Notes: generated from the letters alone by a model not told the origin. Positions 41,252 through 50,583 are shown, numbered from the stretch's first letter. The stretch is DNA of 64,000 nucleotides from Bradyrhizobium sp. (GCF_016219575.1 NZ_JACRMG010000027.1:124001-188000), one strand, 5' to 3'. A program made the numbers and translations.

Positions 41252-41281
41252 GTGCTTCTTCTTTCTCTGGTCGCTCGATCG

Positions 41282-42988
41282 TCACGTTCCCGATACCCGC
41301 ACGGCCGCATTCTCCTTGAGCTGGATCGTCTTTTGCGCGCTGACATGGCTGCGCAAGACATCCCAGATCGGCGGCCCCTGCGTGCCTTCGTTGATGCTGG
41401 CCCAGCCGGCGACGACGTACGATTTCTTCGCGTCGATCGGCTGGCCCGTCTTCAGGTGGGTGAGATTGGAGATTCGATCGCCGGCGGGCTTTGAAACGTC
41501 GATGGCGTAGCCCATGCCGCCGACGCGGACCATGTCGCCGCCGCCCTGGAAATAGGGATCGGGATGGAAGATGTTGTCGGCGACGTCTTCAAGGATGAGC
41601 TTGAGCTGCTCGCCGGTCATTTGCTGGCGATAGCACGCGGGATAGGTCATCGCCGTCGCATTGGTGATGGCCTCCCAGGTGATGGCATCGCCGGGCAGCA
41701 GCGTGCCGCCCCAGCGGAATCCCGGAGACAGCGAAATCTCGGCATCGCGCTGCGTCAGCATGGCGTCGCAAATCAGGTCGTCGAACGTTCCGTTGAAATT
41801 GCCGCGCCGGAACAGCAGAGAATCGGTTCGCCCGATCACGGTGGCGAGTTCGGCGGCGTAGGGCGCCCGGATCTTCTCCACCAGCGCCTTCATGGCGGGA
41901 TCGGGCGCGATGGCGTCCGAAAACACCGGCATCAGCTTGAAGCGGATATCCGTCACGCGCTTGTCCTTCACGGCGAGATCGAGCCGGGAAACGAACTTGC
42001 CGTGCGATCCGGAAGCCGCGAGAACGGTATTGCCGACCTTCACGAGCTCGGGCAGCGCATCGTGGGTGTGAGACGTCAGGATGACGTCGATGCCCTTCAC
42101 TCGGGTCGCAAGCTTGCGGTCGACATCGAATCCATTGTGCGACAGCAGCACGACCACATCCGCCCCTTCCGCACGGGATTGATCGACCTGCTTCTGCATT
42201 TCGTCTTCACGGATGCCGAACTCCCATTTCGGGAACATCCATCGCGGATTGGCGACGGCGGTTCGCGGCAGCGCCTGACCGATCACGGCGATCTTCGCAC
42301 CGCCACGCTCGAACATCTTGCGTGCCTCGAAAACGGGTTCCTGCCACTCGCTGTCACGAACGTTCTGGGCCAGAAATGCGAACGGCGCCTTGTCGGCGAT
42401 TTCCTTGACCCGTTCCGCGCCAAGGGTGAATTCCCAATGCGCCGTCATCGCGTCGGTCTTGAGCGCGGACATGACGTCGACCATGTCCTGGCCCTTGGTC
42501 TGCAACGCGCTCCATGAGCCCTGCCAGGTGTCGCCACCGTCGAGCAGCAGCACCTTGTCGGCGCCGCGCTCCGCGCGGACTGCCGCAACCAGCGTCGCGA
42601 CGCGGTCAAGCCCGCCCATGCGGCCATAGGTCCTGGCCAGCGACGTGAAGTCGTCGGCCGTCAGCGCGTGAGCGTCTGCCGAACCATTCGCAATCCTGTA
42701 ATAGCTCCGGAACGCCTGATCCGTCAGATGCGGCGGCTGCGCCTTGACATCGCCGACCCCGAGATTGATCGAGGGTTCGCGGAAATAGAGCGGAACGAGC
42801 TGGGCGTGAATATCCGTCACGTGCAGAAGCGTGACGGTCCCGAGCGGATCGAATTTGAGGATATCGGCCTGGGTCAGCTTCTGCTGCGCAGCGACCCGCC
42901 CCAGCGGCCCGAGCCCCGAAGCCGCAACGATCGCGGAGGCAGCCGCCGTCGCTTGCAGGAAATCCCTTCTGGAGATCATGCTTTCCAT
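41282..42988 (-). CDS. soxB: SoxB thiosulfohydrolase
   Basis: SRRDFLQATAA Tat signal; LLHVTDIHAQLVPLYFREPSINLGVG; GGDTWQGS. Confidence 0.95.
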   Translation of the reverse strand: MESMISRRDFLQATAAASAIVAASGLGPLGRVAAQQKLTQADILKFDPLGTVTLLHVTDIHAQLVPLYFREPSINLGVGDVKAQPPHLTDQAFRSYYRIANGSADAHALTADDFTSLARTYGRMGGLDRVATLVAAVRAERGADKVLLLDGGDTWQGSWSALQTKGQDMVDVMSALKTDAMTAHWEFTLGAERVKEIADKAPFAFLAQNVRDSEWQEPVFEARKMFERGGAKIAVIGQALPRTAVANPRWMFPKWEFGIREDEMQKQVDQSRAEGADVVVLLSHNGFDVDRKLATRVKGIDVILTSHTHDALPELVKVGNTVLAASGSHGKFVSRLDLAVKDKRVTDIRFKLMPVFSDAIAPDPAMKALVEKIRAPYAAELATVIGRTDSLLFRRGNFNGTFDDLICDAMLTQRDAEISLSPGFRWGGTLLPGDAITWEAITNATAMTYPACYRQQMTGEQLKLILEDVADNIFHPDPYFQGGGDMVRVGGMGYAIDVSKPAGDRISNLTHLKTGQPIDAKKSYVVAGWASINEGTQGPPIWDVLRSHVSAQKTIQLKENAAVRVSGT

Positions 42989-43060
42989 CCCGATGCGCTC
43001 CGGGGAGCGCGCTTGTCTGTCAAAACTGCCGGTTGTCCGGCCTTGGCTACGGTCGAAAGA

Positions 43061-43384
43061 CTAGCCGACCGTCATCTTGTTTTTCGCGACGTATTCCGAA
43101 CCGTCGTCGTCTTTCCAGACGAGCGTGAACTCGCCGGACTCGGTCGCCTTGTAGAAGAACGACTGATAGGGATTGGCGGAGATGGCGGGATGCCAGGTCG
43201 CCTCGAAGATCACCTTGTCGTTGAACTTCGCGGTGAAGGTGTTGATGATCTTTCGCGGAATCGTTTTCCCCGAGGCATCCTTGCGCTGCCCCGACTCCAT
43301 GTCGTGGGAAATGAGCGTCTTGATTTCGATGATTTCCCCGGGCTTCGCCTGAGCCGGGATGCGAACACGCGGTTGACTTGCCAT
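43061..43384 (-). CDS. soxZ: SoxZ
   Basis: PRVRIPAQAKPGEIIEIKTLISHDMESGQRKD. Confidence 0.94.
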   Translation of the reverse strand: MASQPRVRIPAQAKPGEIIEIKTLISHDMESGQRKDASGKTIPRKIINTFTAKFNDKVIFEATWHPAISANPYQSFFYKATESGEFTLVWKDDDGSEYVAKNKMTVG

Positions 43385-43422
43385 CTCGTTTCCTTGCCTG
43401 GTTCAGGTTGATGTGGATTCCG

Positions 43423-43893
43423 TCAGCCGCCGCAGCCGCCGATCGTCACCTTGACCTGGGACTTCGTCATGTAGAGGGAGCCATTGGACATCTCCGCGAT
43501 GCAGATGATGTCCTGGGTCTGCGCGAGCCGCATTCGCGTGGCGGCGAACGCCTTGCCGCAAGCGGGCGTGAACTTGTAGCTGACGACGTTGGGAAGCGGA
43601 TTGCCTTCGGCAAAGACGTGGACGGCCTTGACGTAGTCGGCGTCCGTCATCGGGCTCTCGACCTCGACATTGATGGGAACGACGAGCCCGTTCTCGGCGA
43701 TTTCGGGAACGTCGAGCTTGATCTTGCCGCTGCCGAACTTCTTCTCGCCGTACAGCTTGGCGATGGCGGAAGCCACCTCGTCCGGCGTTGCATCCGCACG
43801 GCCGGCCGCCACGATCACAGCGAGACTTGCGAATCCCGCAAGCCTCAGCGCATCGCGCCGCGAATATTCCGATGACACGACGTGCATCGCCAT
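43423..43893 (-). CDS. soxY: SoxY sulfur carrier
   Basis: Tat-like signal; C-terminal VKVTIGGCGG swinging-arm motif. Confidence 0.95.
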   Translation of the reverse strand: MAMHVVSSEYSRRDALRLAGFASLAVIVAAGRADATPDEVASAIAKLYGEKKFGSGKIKLDVPEIAENGLVVPINVEVESPMTDADYVKAVHVFAEGNPLPNVVSYKFTPACGKAFAATRMRLAQTQDIICIAEMSNGSLYMTKSQVKVTIGGCGG

Positions 43894-43989
43894 CTCCTTA
43901 GGTTTCCTGAAGCCTGCGGCTTGTCCCGCCGGAATCATTTATCTTGACGGCCACGGCCGCGACTGCTCATTATTCCAACATATCATTAT

Positions 43990-44005
43990 ATTCTTTTTTA
44001 TGAAT
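43990..44005. promoter_or_regulatory. AT-rich palindrome ATTC-N8-GAAT in the soxY <> soxA divergent promoter
   Basis: ATTCTTTTTTATGAAT in an AT-rich island between divergent sox operons. Confidence 0.45.
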
Positions 44006-44077
44006 GTAAAGCCTGCTTAAGTCGAACAGCTATCGAAATAAGGTCGCGCAAGACGACCCGAAAGGTGGAGGAAAGCG

Positions 44078-44902
44078 ATGAATCGCCCCGGAATCGGGCT
44101 TGCGGCCTGCATGACAGTGCTTGCCGCCCTGTGGACAACAGCCGGCCGAGCCCAGGATGCGGCGGAGAAGGAGATCGAGAAATACCGGGCAATGATCTCC
44201 GACCCGATGTCGAATCCCGGCTATCTCGCCGTCGATCGCGGCGAGGCGCTGTGGCGGGAGAAGCGCGGAGCCAAGGGCGTCTCGCTCGAAGGCTGCGATC
44301 TCGGCCTCGGTGCGGGCAAGCTCGACGGCGCGTTTGCGAAATTACCGCGTTACTTCAAGGATGCCGACCGCGTAATGGATCTCGAGCAGCGGCTGTTGTG
44401 GTGCATGCAGAACCTGCAGGAACTCGACACCAAGGACGTCGTCGCCCGCCGCTTCTCCGGACCGGGAAGACAATCCGACATGGAGGACCTGGTCGCTTTC
44501 ATCGCCAACAAATCCAACGGCATGAAGATCGACATTCCGCTGAGCCATCCGAAAGAGCAGGAAGCCGCGGCCGTCGGCGAGGAAATGTTCTACCGCCGCG
44601 GCGGGGTGAACGATTTTTCCTGTGCGACCTGCCATGCCGAAGACGGCAAGCGCATCCGCCTGCAGGGGCTGCCGAACTTCGCCAAGCCCGGACAGGCTCC
44701 GCGCGAGACCATGGCAAGCTGGCCGACCTATCGCGTGTCGCAGGGCGCGCTGCGCACGATGCAGCATCGCCTGTGGGATTGTTACCGGCAACAACGATGG
44801 CCGATCCCGGAATACGGCTCCGACGGCATCACCGCGCTGACGGTGTTCCTGCAGAAGCAGGCCGCGGGCGGCGAAATCAACGTTCCCTCGATCAAGCGAT
44901 GA
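44078..44902 (+). CDS. soxA: SoxA cytochrome c
   Basis: [22 protein letters not shown]; adjacent soxX. Confidence 0.92.
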   Translation: MNRPGIGLAACMTVLAALWTTAGRAQDAAEKEIEKYRAMISDPMSNPGYLAVDRGEALWREKRGAKGVSLEGCDLGLGAGKLDGAFAKLPRYFKDADRVMDLEQRLLWCMQNLQELDTKDVVARRFSGPGRQSDMEDLVAFIANKSNGMKIDIPLSHPKEQEAAAVGEEMFYRRGGVNDFSCATCHAEDGKRIRLQGLPNFAKPGQAPRETMASWPTYRVSQGALRTMQHRLWDCYRQQRWPIPEYGSDGITALTVFLQKQAAGGEINVPSIKR

Positions 44903-44906
44903 GGAC

Positions 44907-45542
44907 ATGACGATGAAGCGCATCATTGCTCCCGCACTCCTCGGTATTGCCCTCTCCGTCCCGGCCGTTGCCGGCGCCGCCGCGCAGACCGCGGCAAAGC
45001 CGGTCGATCCCGCCCTTGTCGACAAATTTCTCGCCTCCACCTTCGGCAAGGCGCCGGCCGAATGGCAGGCCCGTATCCAGCCCGACGAGACGCTGCAGGC
45101 CTGCAACAAGTTCCGCAACGACGTCCCCTCGGCCGAAGCCGAAAAGATCACGGCACGGGAAATGGCGCGCGTGGTGTATCCGGCGGACGGCAAGCTGCTC
45201 GGCGACTGGAAGCAAGGCAGGAAGATCGCCAATGACGGGCGCGGCAACCAGTTCTCCGATCCGCCGACAATAGCCAGTGGCGGCAACTGCTATGCCTGTC
45301 ACCAGATGGAGGCGAGCGAGCTGAGCTACGGGACGCTGGGGCCCAGCCTGACGAACTATGGCAAGGACAGGAAGTTTGATCCCGAGGAGATCAAGCGCAC
45401 CTGGGCCAGGGTCTACGACTCGCAGTCGCAGGTGGCCTGCTCGAACATGCCGCGGTTCGGGGCCAACAAGGTGCTCACGGAAGCGCAGATCAGGGACATC
45501 ATCGCTTTCCTGTTCGATCCGGAATCGTCCATCAACAAATAA
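44907..45542 (+). CDS. soxX: SoxX cytochrome c
   Basis: GNCYACHQM...GTLGPSLTNYGKDR...SNMPRFGANKVLTEAQI. Confidence 0.92.
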   Translation: MTMKRIIAPALLGIALSVPAVAGAAAQTAAKPVDPALVDKFLASTFGKAPAEWQARIQPDETLQACNKFRNDVPSAEAEKITAREMARVVYPADGKLLGDWKQGRKIANDGRGNQFSDPPTIASGGNCYACHQMEASELSYGTLGPSLTNYGKDRKFDPEEIKRTWARVYDSQSQVACSNMPRFGANKVLTEAQIRDIIAFLFDPESSINK

Positions 45543-45572
45543 GGCAGGGGAGCGCGATCCCCCTGCCTGCGA

Positions 45573-46682
45573 TCACGACTCGCGGCTGAACAGCCGGCTG
45601 ACATTGCGCGAGATCAGCGTGCCCGGCGTTTCGTCCATCAGGAACGCGATGCCGAGCCGCGCGCCCGCGATGATGCCGATGACGGAAAGCGGCCATGACA
45701 GGGCGAGCATCGACCCCGCGGTGATGCCCTGCCCGATCGTGCAACCGCCGGCGAGGATACCGCCCACGCCCATCAACCCGGCACCAACCAGATGACGCCG
45801 CATTTCGCGGTCGTCGTCGAACGCCTCCCAGCGGAACTCACGGGCGAAGAGCGCCGCGAGGTATGCACCAAGCACGGTCCCGATCACGCTGCCGACGCCG
45901 AAATCGGCGAAGGCCTGCGCGTTCAGCAACCCGGCGAACACCGCCTTGCCGACCGTCGATACGAAGGTGAGGCTTTGCGGACGGGCTGGGCCCGAGAACT
46001 CGTCATGCAGGAACGAGGTGAGAAACCACCCGGCCGTCACCAGCAGCCCGAGCACCACGCCAGCCGCGAGAAGCCGCGGCGTCCGCCGCAGCCTCGCATC
46101 GCGCACCGCAAGCAGACACAGCGCGATGCCGAATACCGCGGCGATCAATGGTCTCAGCTCGATGCCTGCCGCGCGCGAAACCAGCGCGGCGATGTCGGTG
46201 CCGGCTTCGGGAAGGCTCACCGAAACCCGCTCGAGAAAAATGATGCGAAAATCGGCGAAGATCCCGCGCAGCATGGCGTAGGCCGCCGCACCCAGGATGA
46301 CGATCACGACCAGACCGCGCAGGTCGCCCGTTCCAAGCCGCACCAGCGAGCCCATGCCGCAGGTGCCGACCAGCGCCATGCCGACACCGAACGCGACGCT
46401 GCCGATCACGATCGAGAGCAGCGGCAGCGCGGCGGGTGCGTAGGTCGTCTCGGCCGGGCTGACCATTCCGGCGAGCACGAGGGCCTGCGTGCCCAGGAGC
46501 GCAATGCCGAGCGCCAGCGCGAACACGCGCAGGCGGCGGCTATCGCCGCCCATGAGAAAATCCTCGATCGCACCGAAGCTGCACAGTCTCGACCGCTGAA
46601 TGGCGAAGCCGAGCACCGTGCCCACCGCAAGTCCGCTCAATGCCTGCACCCAGGCCGACGTCAGCTGCACGGATCCCTCCAT
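45573..46682 (-). CDS. YeeE/YedE family transporter, second copy
   Basis: GFAIQRSRLCSFGAIEDFLMGG...GMALVGTCGMGSLVRLGTGD...GVGGILAGGCTIGQGITAGS. Confidence 0.88.
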   Translation of the reverse strand: MEGSVQLTSAWVQALSGLAVGTVLGFAIQRSRLCSFGAIEDFLMGGDSRRLRVFALALGIALLGTQALVLAGMVSPAETTYAPAALPLLSIVIGSVAFGVGMALVGTCGMGSLVRLGTGDLRGLVVIVILGAAAYAMLRGIFADFRIIFLERVSVSLPEAGTDIAALVSRAAGIELRPLIAAVFGIALCLLAVRDARLRRTPRLLAAGVVLGLLVTAGWFLTSFLHDEFSGPARPQSLTFVSTVGKAVFAGLLNAQAFADFGVGSVIGTVLGAYLAALFAREFRWEAFDDDREMRRHLVGAGLMGVGGILAGGCTIGQGITAGSMLALSWPLSVIGIIAGARLGIAFLMDETPGTLISRNVSRLFSRES

Positions 46683-46721
46683 CGCGGCGCAGAGGCAGCG
46701 GCGCGCCGCACGGTGGCCGCG

Positions 46722-47099
46722 CTACTTCTTCTGCGGATCGGGATCGATCGCGCAGAAGATATCGTAGATCACGGCGATGAGCCGGCGAACATCGTCGTTG
46801 GCGAGGCTGTAATAGATCGTCTTGCCGTCGCGTCTTGTATCGACCATGCCGTCATAGCGAAGCCTCGCGAGCTGCTGCGACACCGCCGATTGCCGAAGCG
46901 ACAGGATGTTCTCGAGCTCCGTGACGGACCGCTCGCGCTCGGCGAGCAGGCAAAGCAGCAGCAGCCGGCTTTCGTGCGACAGCGCCTTGAGGAAATTGCT
47001 CGCCTTCCGCGCTTTTCGCATCAAGAGGTCGAGTTCGGGCGAATATTCGGCGCCTTCCCGAAGCTCGGTCTCGATGTCAGATGAAAGAATGGAGGTCAT
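46722..47099 (-). CDS. ArsR family regulator, BigR/SqrR-like
   Basis: LKALSHESRLLLLCLLAERERSVTELENILSLRQSAVSQQLARLRYDGMVDTRRDGKTIYYSL; Cys50 and Cys116. Confidence 0.88.
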   Translation of the reverse strand: MTSILSSDIETELREGAEYSPELDLLMRKARKASNFLKALSHESRLLLLCLLAERERSVTELENILSLRQSAVSQQLARLRYDGMVDTRRDGKTIYYSLANDDVRRLIAVIYDIFCAIDPDPQKK

Positions 47100-47158
47100 A
47101 AGGTCCCTTCGCCGGCTCCGCGCCGACAGGATTGCGTCGCCGCAAATATATACACGAA

Positions 47159-47174
47159 TTCGCATATATGCGAA
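47159..47174. promoter_or_regulatory. Perfect 16-bp palindrome upstream of the ArsR gene
   Basis: TTCGCATATATGCGAA, 60 bp upstream of the arsR-like ATG. Confidence 0.6.
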
Positions 47175-47214
47175 AGAGGCCTGTACGGCATGGCTCCCTG
47201 CGGGAATCCAGGGC

Positions 47215-48366
47215 TCAAGAGAGGCTGGCGGTTTTCGACGGTGGAGCCGCGGCGTGCGCGGCATCCGGAAGGGCCGCCGAGGGTTCGGCCGCTCGCGCGT
47301 TCGCCTCGCTGCGCCGCCGCGCCTCCGCCTCGATCAGGTCGACGAGTTCCGGCCGCCGGCCGGCCAGTTCGCGAAGATCGGCGACGTCGAGAACGAGCAG
47401 GACGCTCGGCTCGGTGGCAACGACCGTGGCCGAGCGCGGCGCGTCGAACAAGAGCGCCATCTCGCCGAAGAAACTGCCGGGCCGCAGCACGACCGGCTCG
47501 GCCAGCTGCACGGTCGCTTCGCCCGAAACGAGGAAGTACATGGTGTCGCCGGGATCGCCCTTGCGGATGATGACGGTGCCCTGACCGACGTCGCGCGATT
47601 CCAGCAACCTCACGATATCGGCAACGGTCGCCGCGCCGAGCTTCTGGAAGAACGGGACGTTCGCAACCAGATCCCAGGTGTGGAGAAAATGCCGGCGATG
47701 CAGTTCTTCGGCAAAGGCGGTTGCGACGATGCCGGCCCACAGCGCGAACATGACGACGCCGCCGACCATGACCCAGCCGCCGAGCAGCCGGCCCCACAGG
47801 GAGACCGGCACAACGTCGCCATAGCCGGTGGTGGTGATGGTCACGATCGCCCACCACATCGCGCGCGGTATGCTGCCAAAGGCTTCCGGCTGGCTTTGCC
47901 GTTCGAATACGAAGGCCAGCGTCGACGCCGCGAAGAATATCGCGATGAACAGGCTGACCATGCTGAGCAGCGCCGTTCGGCTGCGCTGCATCACGCGCCA
48001 GAACAGCGCGAGCCCGGCGGTGTGGCGGATGTAGCGCAGCGACCAGACCAGCGCGAACAGCAGGGCATCTTCCGGATGCGAGGTGACGAGCCATCCGAAC
48101 GGCAGGGAAAGCACCGAGGCGAGATCGATCAGTCCCTCGGCGGAAGCGAGATTGGCCAAACGCAATTCCAGCCCGTGCAGGCGCCAGAGATTCAGGACGA
48201 CTCTGAGGGTGATCGCCGCCCAGACCGCGATCACGATCCCGCCGAGCAACCGGTGCGCCTGATCGCCGATGGCAGGCGACGTGTCCACGATCATCGCAAG
48301 CAGGCCGATGGTCGTGAGACCATTGGACAGCGCCGGCGCGACCATCGACCAGAGACCGTTAATCAT
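47215..48366 (-). CDS. Potassium channel with C-terminal cyclic nucleotide-binding domain
   Basis: TITTTGYGDVVPVS selectivity filter; IIRKGDPGDTMYFLVSGEATV...GSFFGEMALLFDAPRSATVVA. Confidence 0.92.
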   Translation of the reverse strand: MINGLWSMVAPALSNGLTTIGLLAMIVDTSPAIGDQAHRLLGGIVIAVWAAITLRVVLNLWRLHGLELRLANLASAEGLIDLASVLSLPFGWLVTSHPEDALLFALVWSLRYIRHTAGLALFWRVMQRSRTALLSMVSLFIAIFFAASTLAFVFERQSQPEAFGSIPRAMWWAIVTITTTGYGDVVPVSLWGRLLGGWVMVGGVVMFALWAGIVATAFAEELHRRHFLHTWDLVANVPFFQKLGAATVADIVRLLESRDVGQGTVIIRKGDPGDTMYFLVSGEATVQLAEPVVLRPGSFFGEMALLFDAPRSATVVATEPSVLLVLDVADLRELAGRRPELVDLIEAEARRRSEANARAAEPSAALPDAAHAAAPPSKTASLS

Positions 48367-48439
48367 TCGAATCCGCTTGAATCACGCAGGCGTTGACGTG
48401 TCGTGCGCTGCACGATTGCGCAGTGCGGCGATCCGGGCC

Positions 48440-48453
48440 TTGACCCGCATCAA
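48440..48453. promoter_or_regulatory. FNR/FixK-type box TTGAC-CCGC-ATCAA
   Basis: Centre 63.5 bp upstream of the atpC ATG. Confidence 0.6.
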
Positions 48454-48461
48454 TGAGTCCC

Positions 48462-48489
48462 CGATACAGCCAACCTACTAGCTGTATCG
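48462..48489. promoter_or_regulatory. 9-bp inverted repeat CGATACAGC-N10-GCTGTATCG in the atpC leader
   Basis: Perfect arms 48462..48470 and 48481..48489. Confidence 0.65.
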
Positions 48490-48509
48490 CAACGATCGGA
48501 AAATCCTCA

Positions 48510-48920
48510 ATGGCCACGTTCCAGCTGAGCCTGACCTCTCCCGAAAAGCTGCTGTTCGAGGAGCAGGTCGATCAGGTCGACCTGCCCGGGGCCGAAGGCG
48601 ACCTGGGCGTGCTCGCAGGCCATGCGCCGATCGTGGCGCTGCTGCGCCCGGGGCTCATCACCGCGAGCGCGGGCGCCGAGCGCGAGACATTCGTGGTGCT
48701 CGGCGGCATCGCGGAATTCTCCAACGAAAGGCTGACCATTCTCGCCGAATTCGCCGCGCACATTGCCGAGCTCGACGTCGCCGAACTGGAGGCCCGGATC
48801 GCCGAGATGGAAGAGGGCCTCGCCGGGATGCCGGTCAGCGACGAACTCGATCGCGCCGTCGCCAGGCTCGATCACTACAAATCGATCCAGGCCAGCCTGG
48901 CCGCAGCCACGGCCTTCTAG
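48510..48920 (+). CDS. atpC: F-type ATP synthase epsilon subunit, orphan copy
   Basis: MATFQLSLTSPEKLLFEEQVDQVDLPGAEGDLGVLAGHAPIVALLRPG; no atpD or other atp genes nearby. Confidence 0.9.
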   Translation: MATFQLSLTSPEKLLFEEQVDQVDLPGAEGDLGVLAGHAPIVALLRPGLITASAGAERETFVVLGGIAEFSNERLTILAEFAAHIAELDVAELEARIAEMEEGLAGMPVSDELDRAVARLDHYKSIQASLAAATAF

Positions 48921-49020
48921 AGTCGGTTCTGATTGAATCAGAACCGAAGCTCTAGATTCTTGATTTGACGCGTTTTCTTCACGCGAACCGGTAATCCACT
49001 TCGCTTGAAAACGCTCTAGC
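48918..49020. repeat. Dispersed intergenic palindromic repeat
   Basis: TAGAGTCGGTTCTGATTGAATCAGAACCGAAGCTCTAGATTCTTGATTTGACGCGTTTTCTTCACGCGAACCGG...GAAAACGCTCTAG, with the internal palindrome CGGTTCTGATTGAATCAGAACCG. Confidence 0.75.
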
Positions 49021-49140
49021 ACCCACCGCGAACCGACGGCGGCGGCCGGAAAAGCCATCGCGCGACAGCACTGGATCGGTGCTGCCGCGCGGAAACCGTT
49101 GAGAAGGCGTGACCCTAGCGCGAGATGGCTTTCCTACGAG

Positions 49141-50583
49141 TCACCATCTCCCCCCCTCCGGATGATGATGCCCGGAAGGAGGCGGTTTGCCACCACCGCC
49201 GCCGCCACCGCCACCGCCGCCGGACAGACCGCCGGCAATGCCGATGCCGATGCCGATCGCGGCGCCGATGGCTTCCGGAGGAATTCCCTGCTCTTTCTGC
49301 GCAGCCGGCGTGGCGGTCTTACGTTGCTTGGGCGGAGCTTCGACGGCCCGCTTCTTGGTCGGCTCCTCGGTCCGCTTCCTGAGCTGTTGCGGCTCGGGGC
49401 ACGGGCACATCGGGCCAAGTGACGCAAGCGTGGCCGCCGGCGCACCGAACTCGCGGTTGGTAACGCGCACCTGCAGCTTGCGCGCCGTCACCGCCAGGTC
49501 GCTGGTCGGATAGGTCGTCAGGAAGGTTTGATAAGAAGCCGCCGTGTTGACCGCAACCGCGGTTGCCCACGCCTGCATGATGTAGCGGCGCTCCAGCAGC
49601 GAACGCGCCCGCACGTTATAGGGCGGTTGCGCGAACAGGGCGACGAACGCCTCATAGGCCGGCACGGTGTCCTCGGCGACGACGAGCTGATAGGCAATTT
49701 TCGGATCCTTGCCCTTCAGGTCCTTGCGCCAGTCCTCGACGCTGCGCTTGACCGACGGCTGCTTCGGCCCGCCAGCCTTGGCCTGATCCGTTCCGGGCTT
49801 GCCGGCCTGATCGCCGAAGAACCTGAAATCCGTCGTCAAAGACGAGCTTTCCCAGGGAATCTGGCGGCCCTCGGTGGCGTCGTTGACTGCGACACGTACG
49901 CGCTTGAAGGCTTCCTCGATCGGAAGGTTCGGCTCCTTGGCGACCGAGAGCAGCGCCGTGGTGTAGGGGCTGTTCTCGCCCGAGCCGTCCTCGGCCACCG
50001 CGCCCGGCGAGGTCGAATAGGAGATGAACGAACCGGCGGCACCCGCCTTGGTGTCGACGATCGCAAGCCCGTGGCCCGTGGAAGAGCCTATCCCGGGGAA
50101 GGGATTGTTGCGGCAGGCATCGAGCATGATGATGCGCATGCGCGTCGGCAACGCGCCCAGCGTATTCATGACGTCGTTGAGCCGCACTGCCTGCAAGGGA
50201 ATGTCGGTCTCGCGCTTGGGATCGACGTCGACCGGGACCAGATAGTTCTCGCCGTCTACTTGCAGGCCGTGGCCGGCATAGAACATCAGCGCTACCGTAT
50301 CGGGTCCGTTTGCCGCAATCTTCGCCGCGAAATCGCCGACGGCCTCGCGCAACTGATTCTGCGTCAGGTCGGCCGTCGATGTCACTTCGAAGCCGGCATT
50401 GCCGAGCATCTCCGTCATCTTCTTCGCGTCGTTGCTGGGGTTCGGAAGCGCCACCACCGAACGATAGGCCGATTGTCCGACCACCAGCGCGAGGCGCTTT
50501 TCCGCATGTGCTGCCGAAACGGCTGCCAGCAGCAAGCTCGTGGCGATCAACGATGACTTGCGCAAGTTTGAGATCGAATACAT
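49141..50583 (-). CDS. Caspase-like (peptidase C14) protein with Gly-rich C-terminus
   Basis: KRLALVVGQSAYRSVVALPNPSNDA; catalytic FYAGHG and LDACRNNPF motifs; GGGGGGGGGGG tail. Confidence 0.92.
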   Translation of the reverse strand: MYSISNLRKSSLIATSLLLAAVSAAHAEKRLALVVGQSAYRSVVALPNPSNDAKKMTEMLGNAGFEVTSTADLTQNQLREAVGDFAAKIAANGPDTVALMFYAGHGLQVDGENYLVPVDVDPKRETDIPLQAVRLNDVMNTLGALPTRMRIIMLDACRNNPFPGIGSSTGHGLAIVDTKAGAAGSFISYSTSPGAVAEDGSGENSPYTTALLSVAKEPNLPIEEAFKRVRVAVNDATEGRQIPWESSSLTTDFRFFGDQAGKPGTDQAKAGGPKQPSVKRSVEDWRKDLKGKDPKIAYQLVVAEDTVPAYEAFVALFAQPPYNVRARSLLERRYIMQAWATAVAVNTAASYQTFLTTYPTSDLAVTARKLQVRVTNREFGAPAATLASLGPMCPCPEPQQLRKRTEEPTKKRAVEAPPKQRKTATPAAQKEQGIPPEAIGAAIGIGIGIAGGLSGGGGGGGGGGGKPPPSGHHHPEGGRW

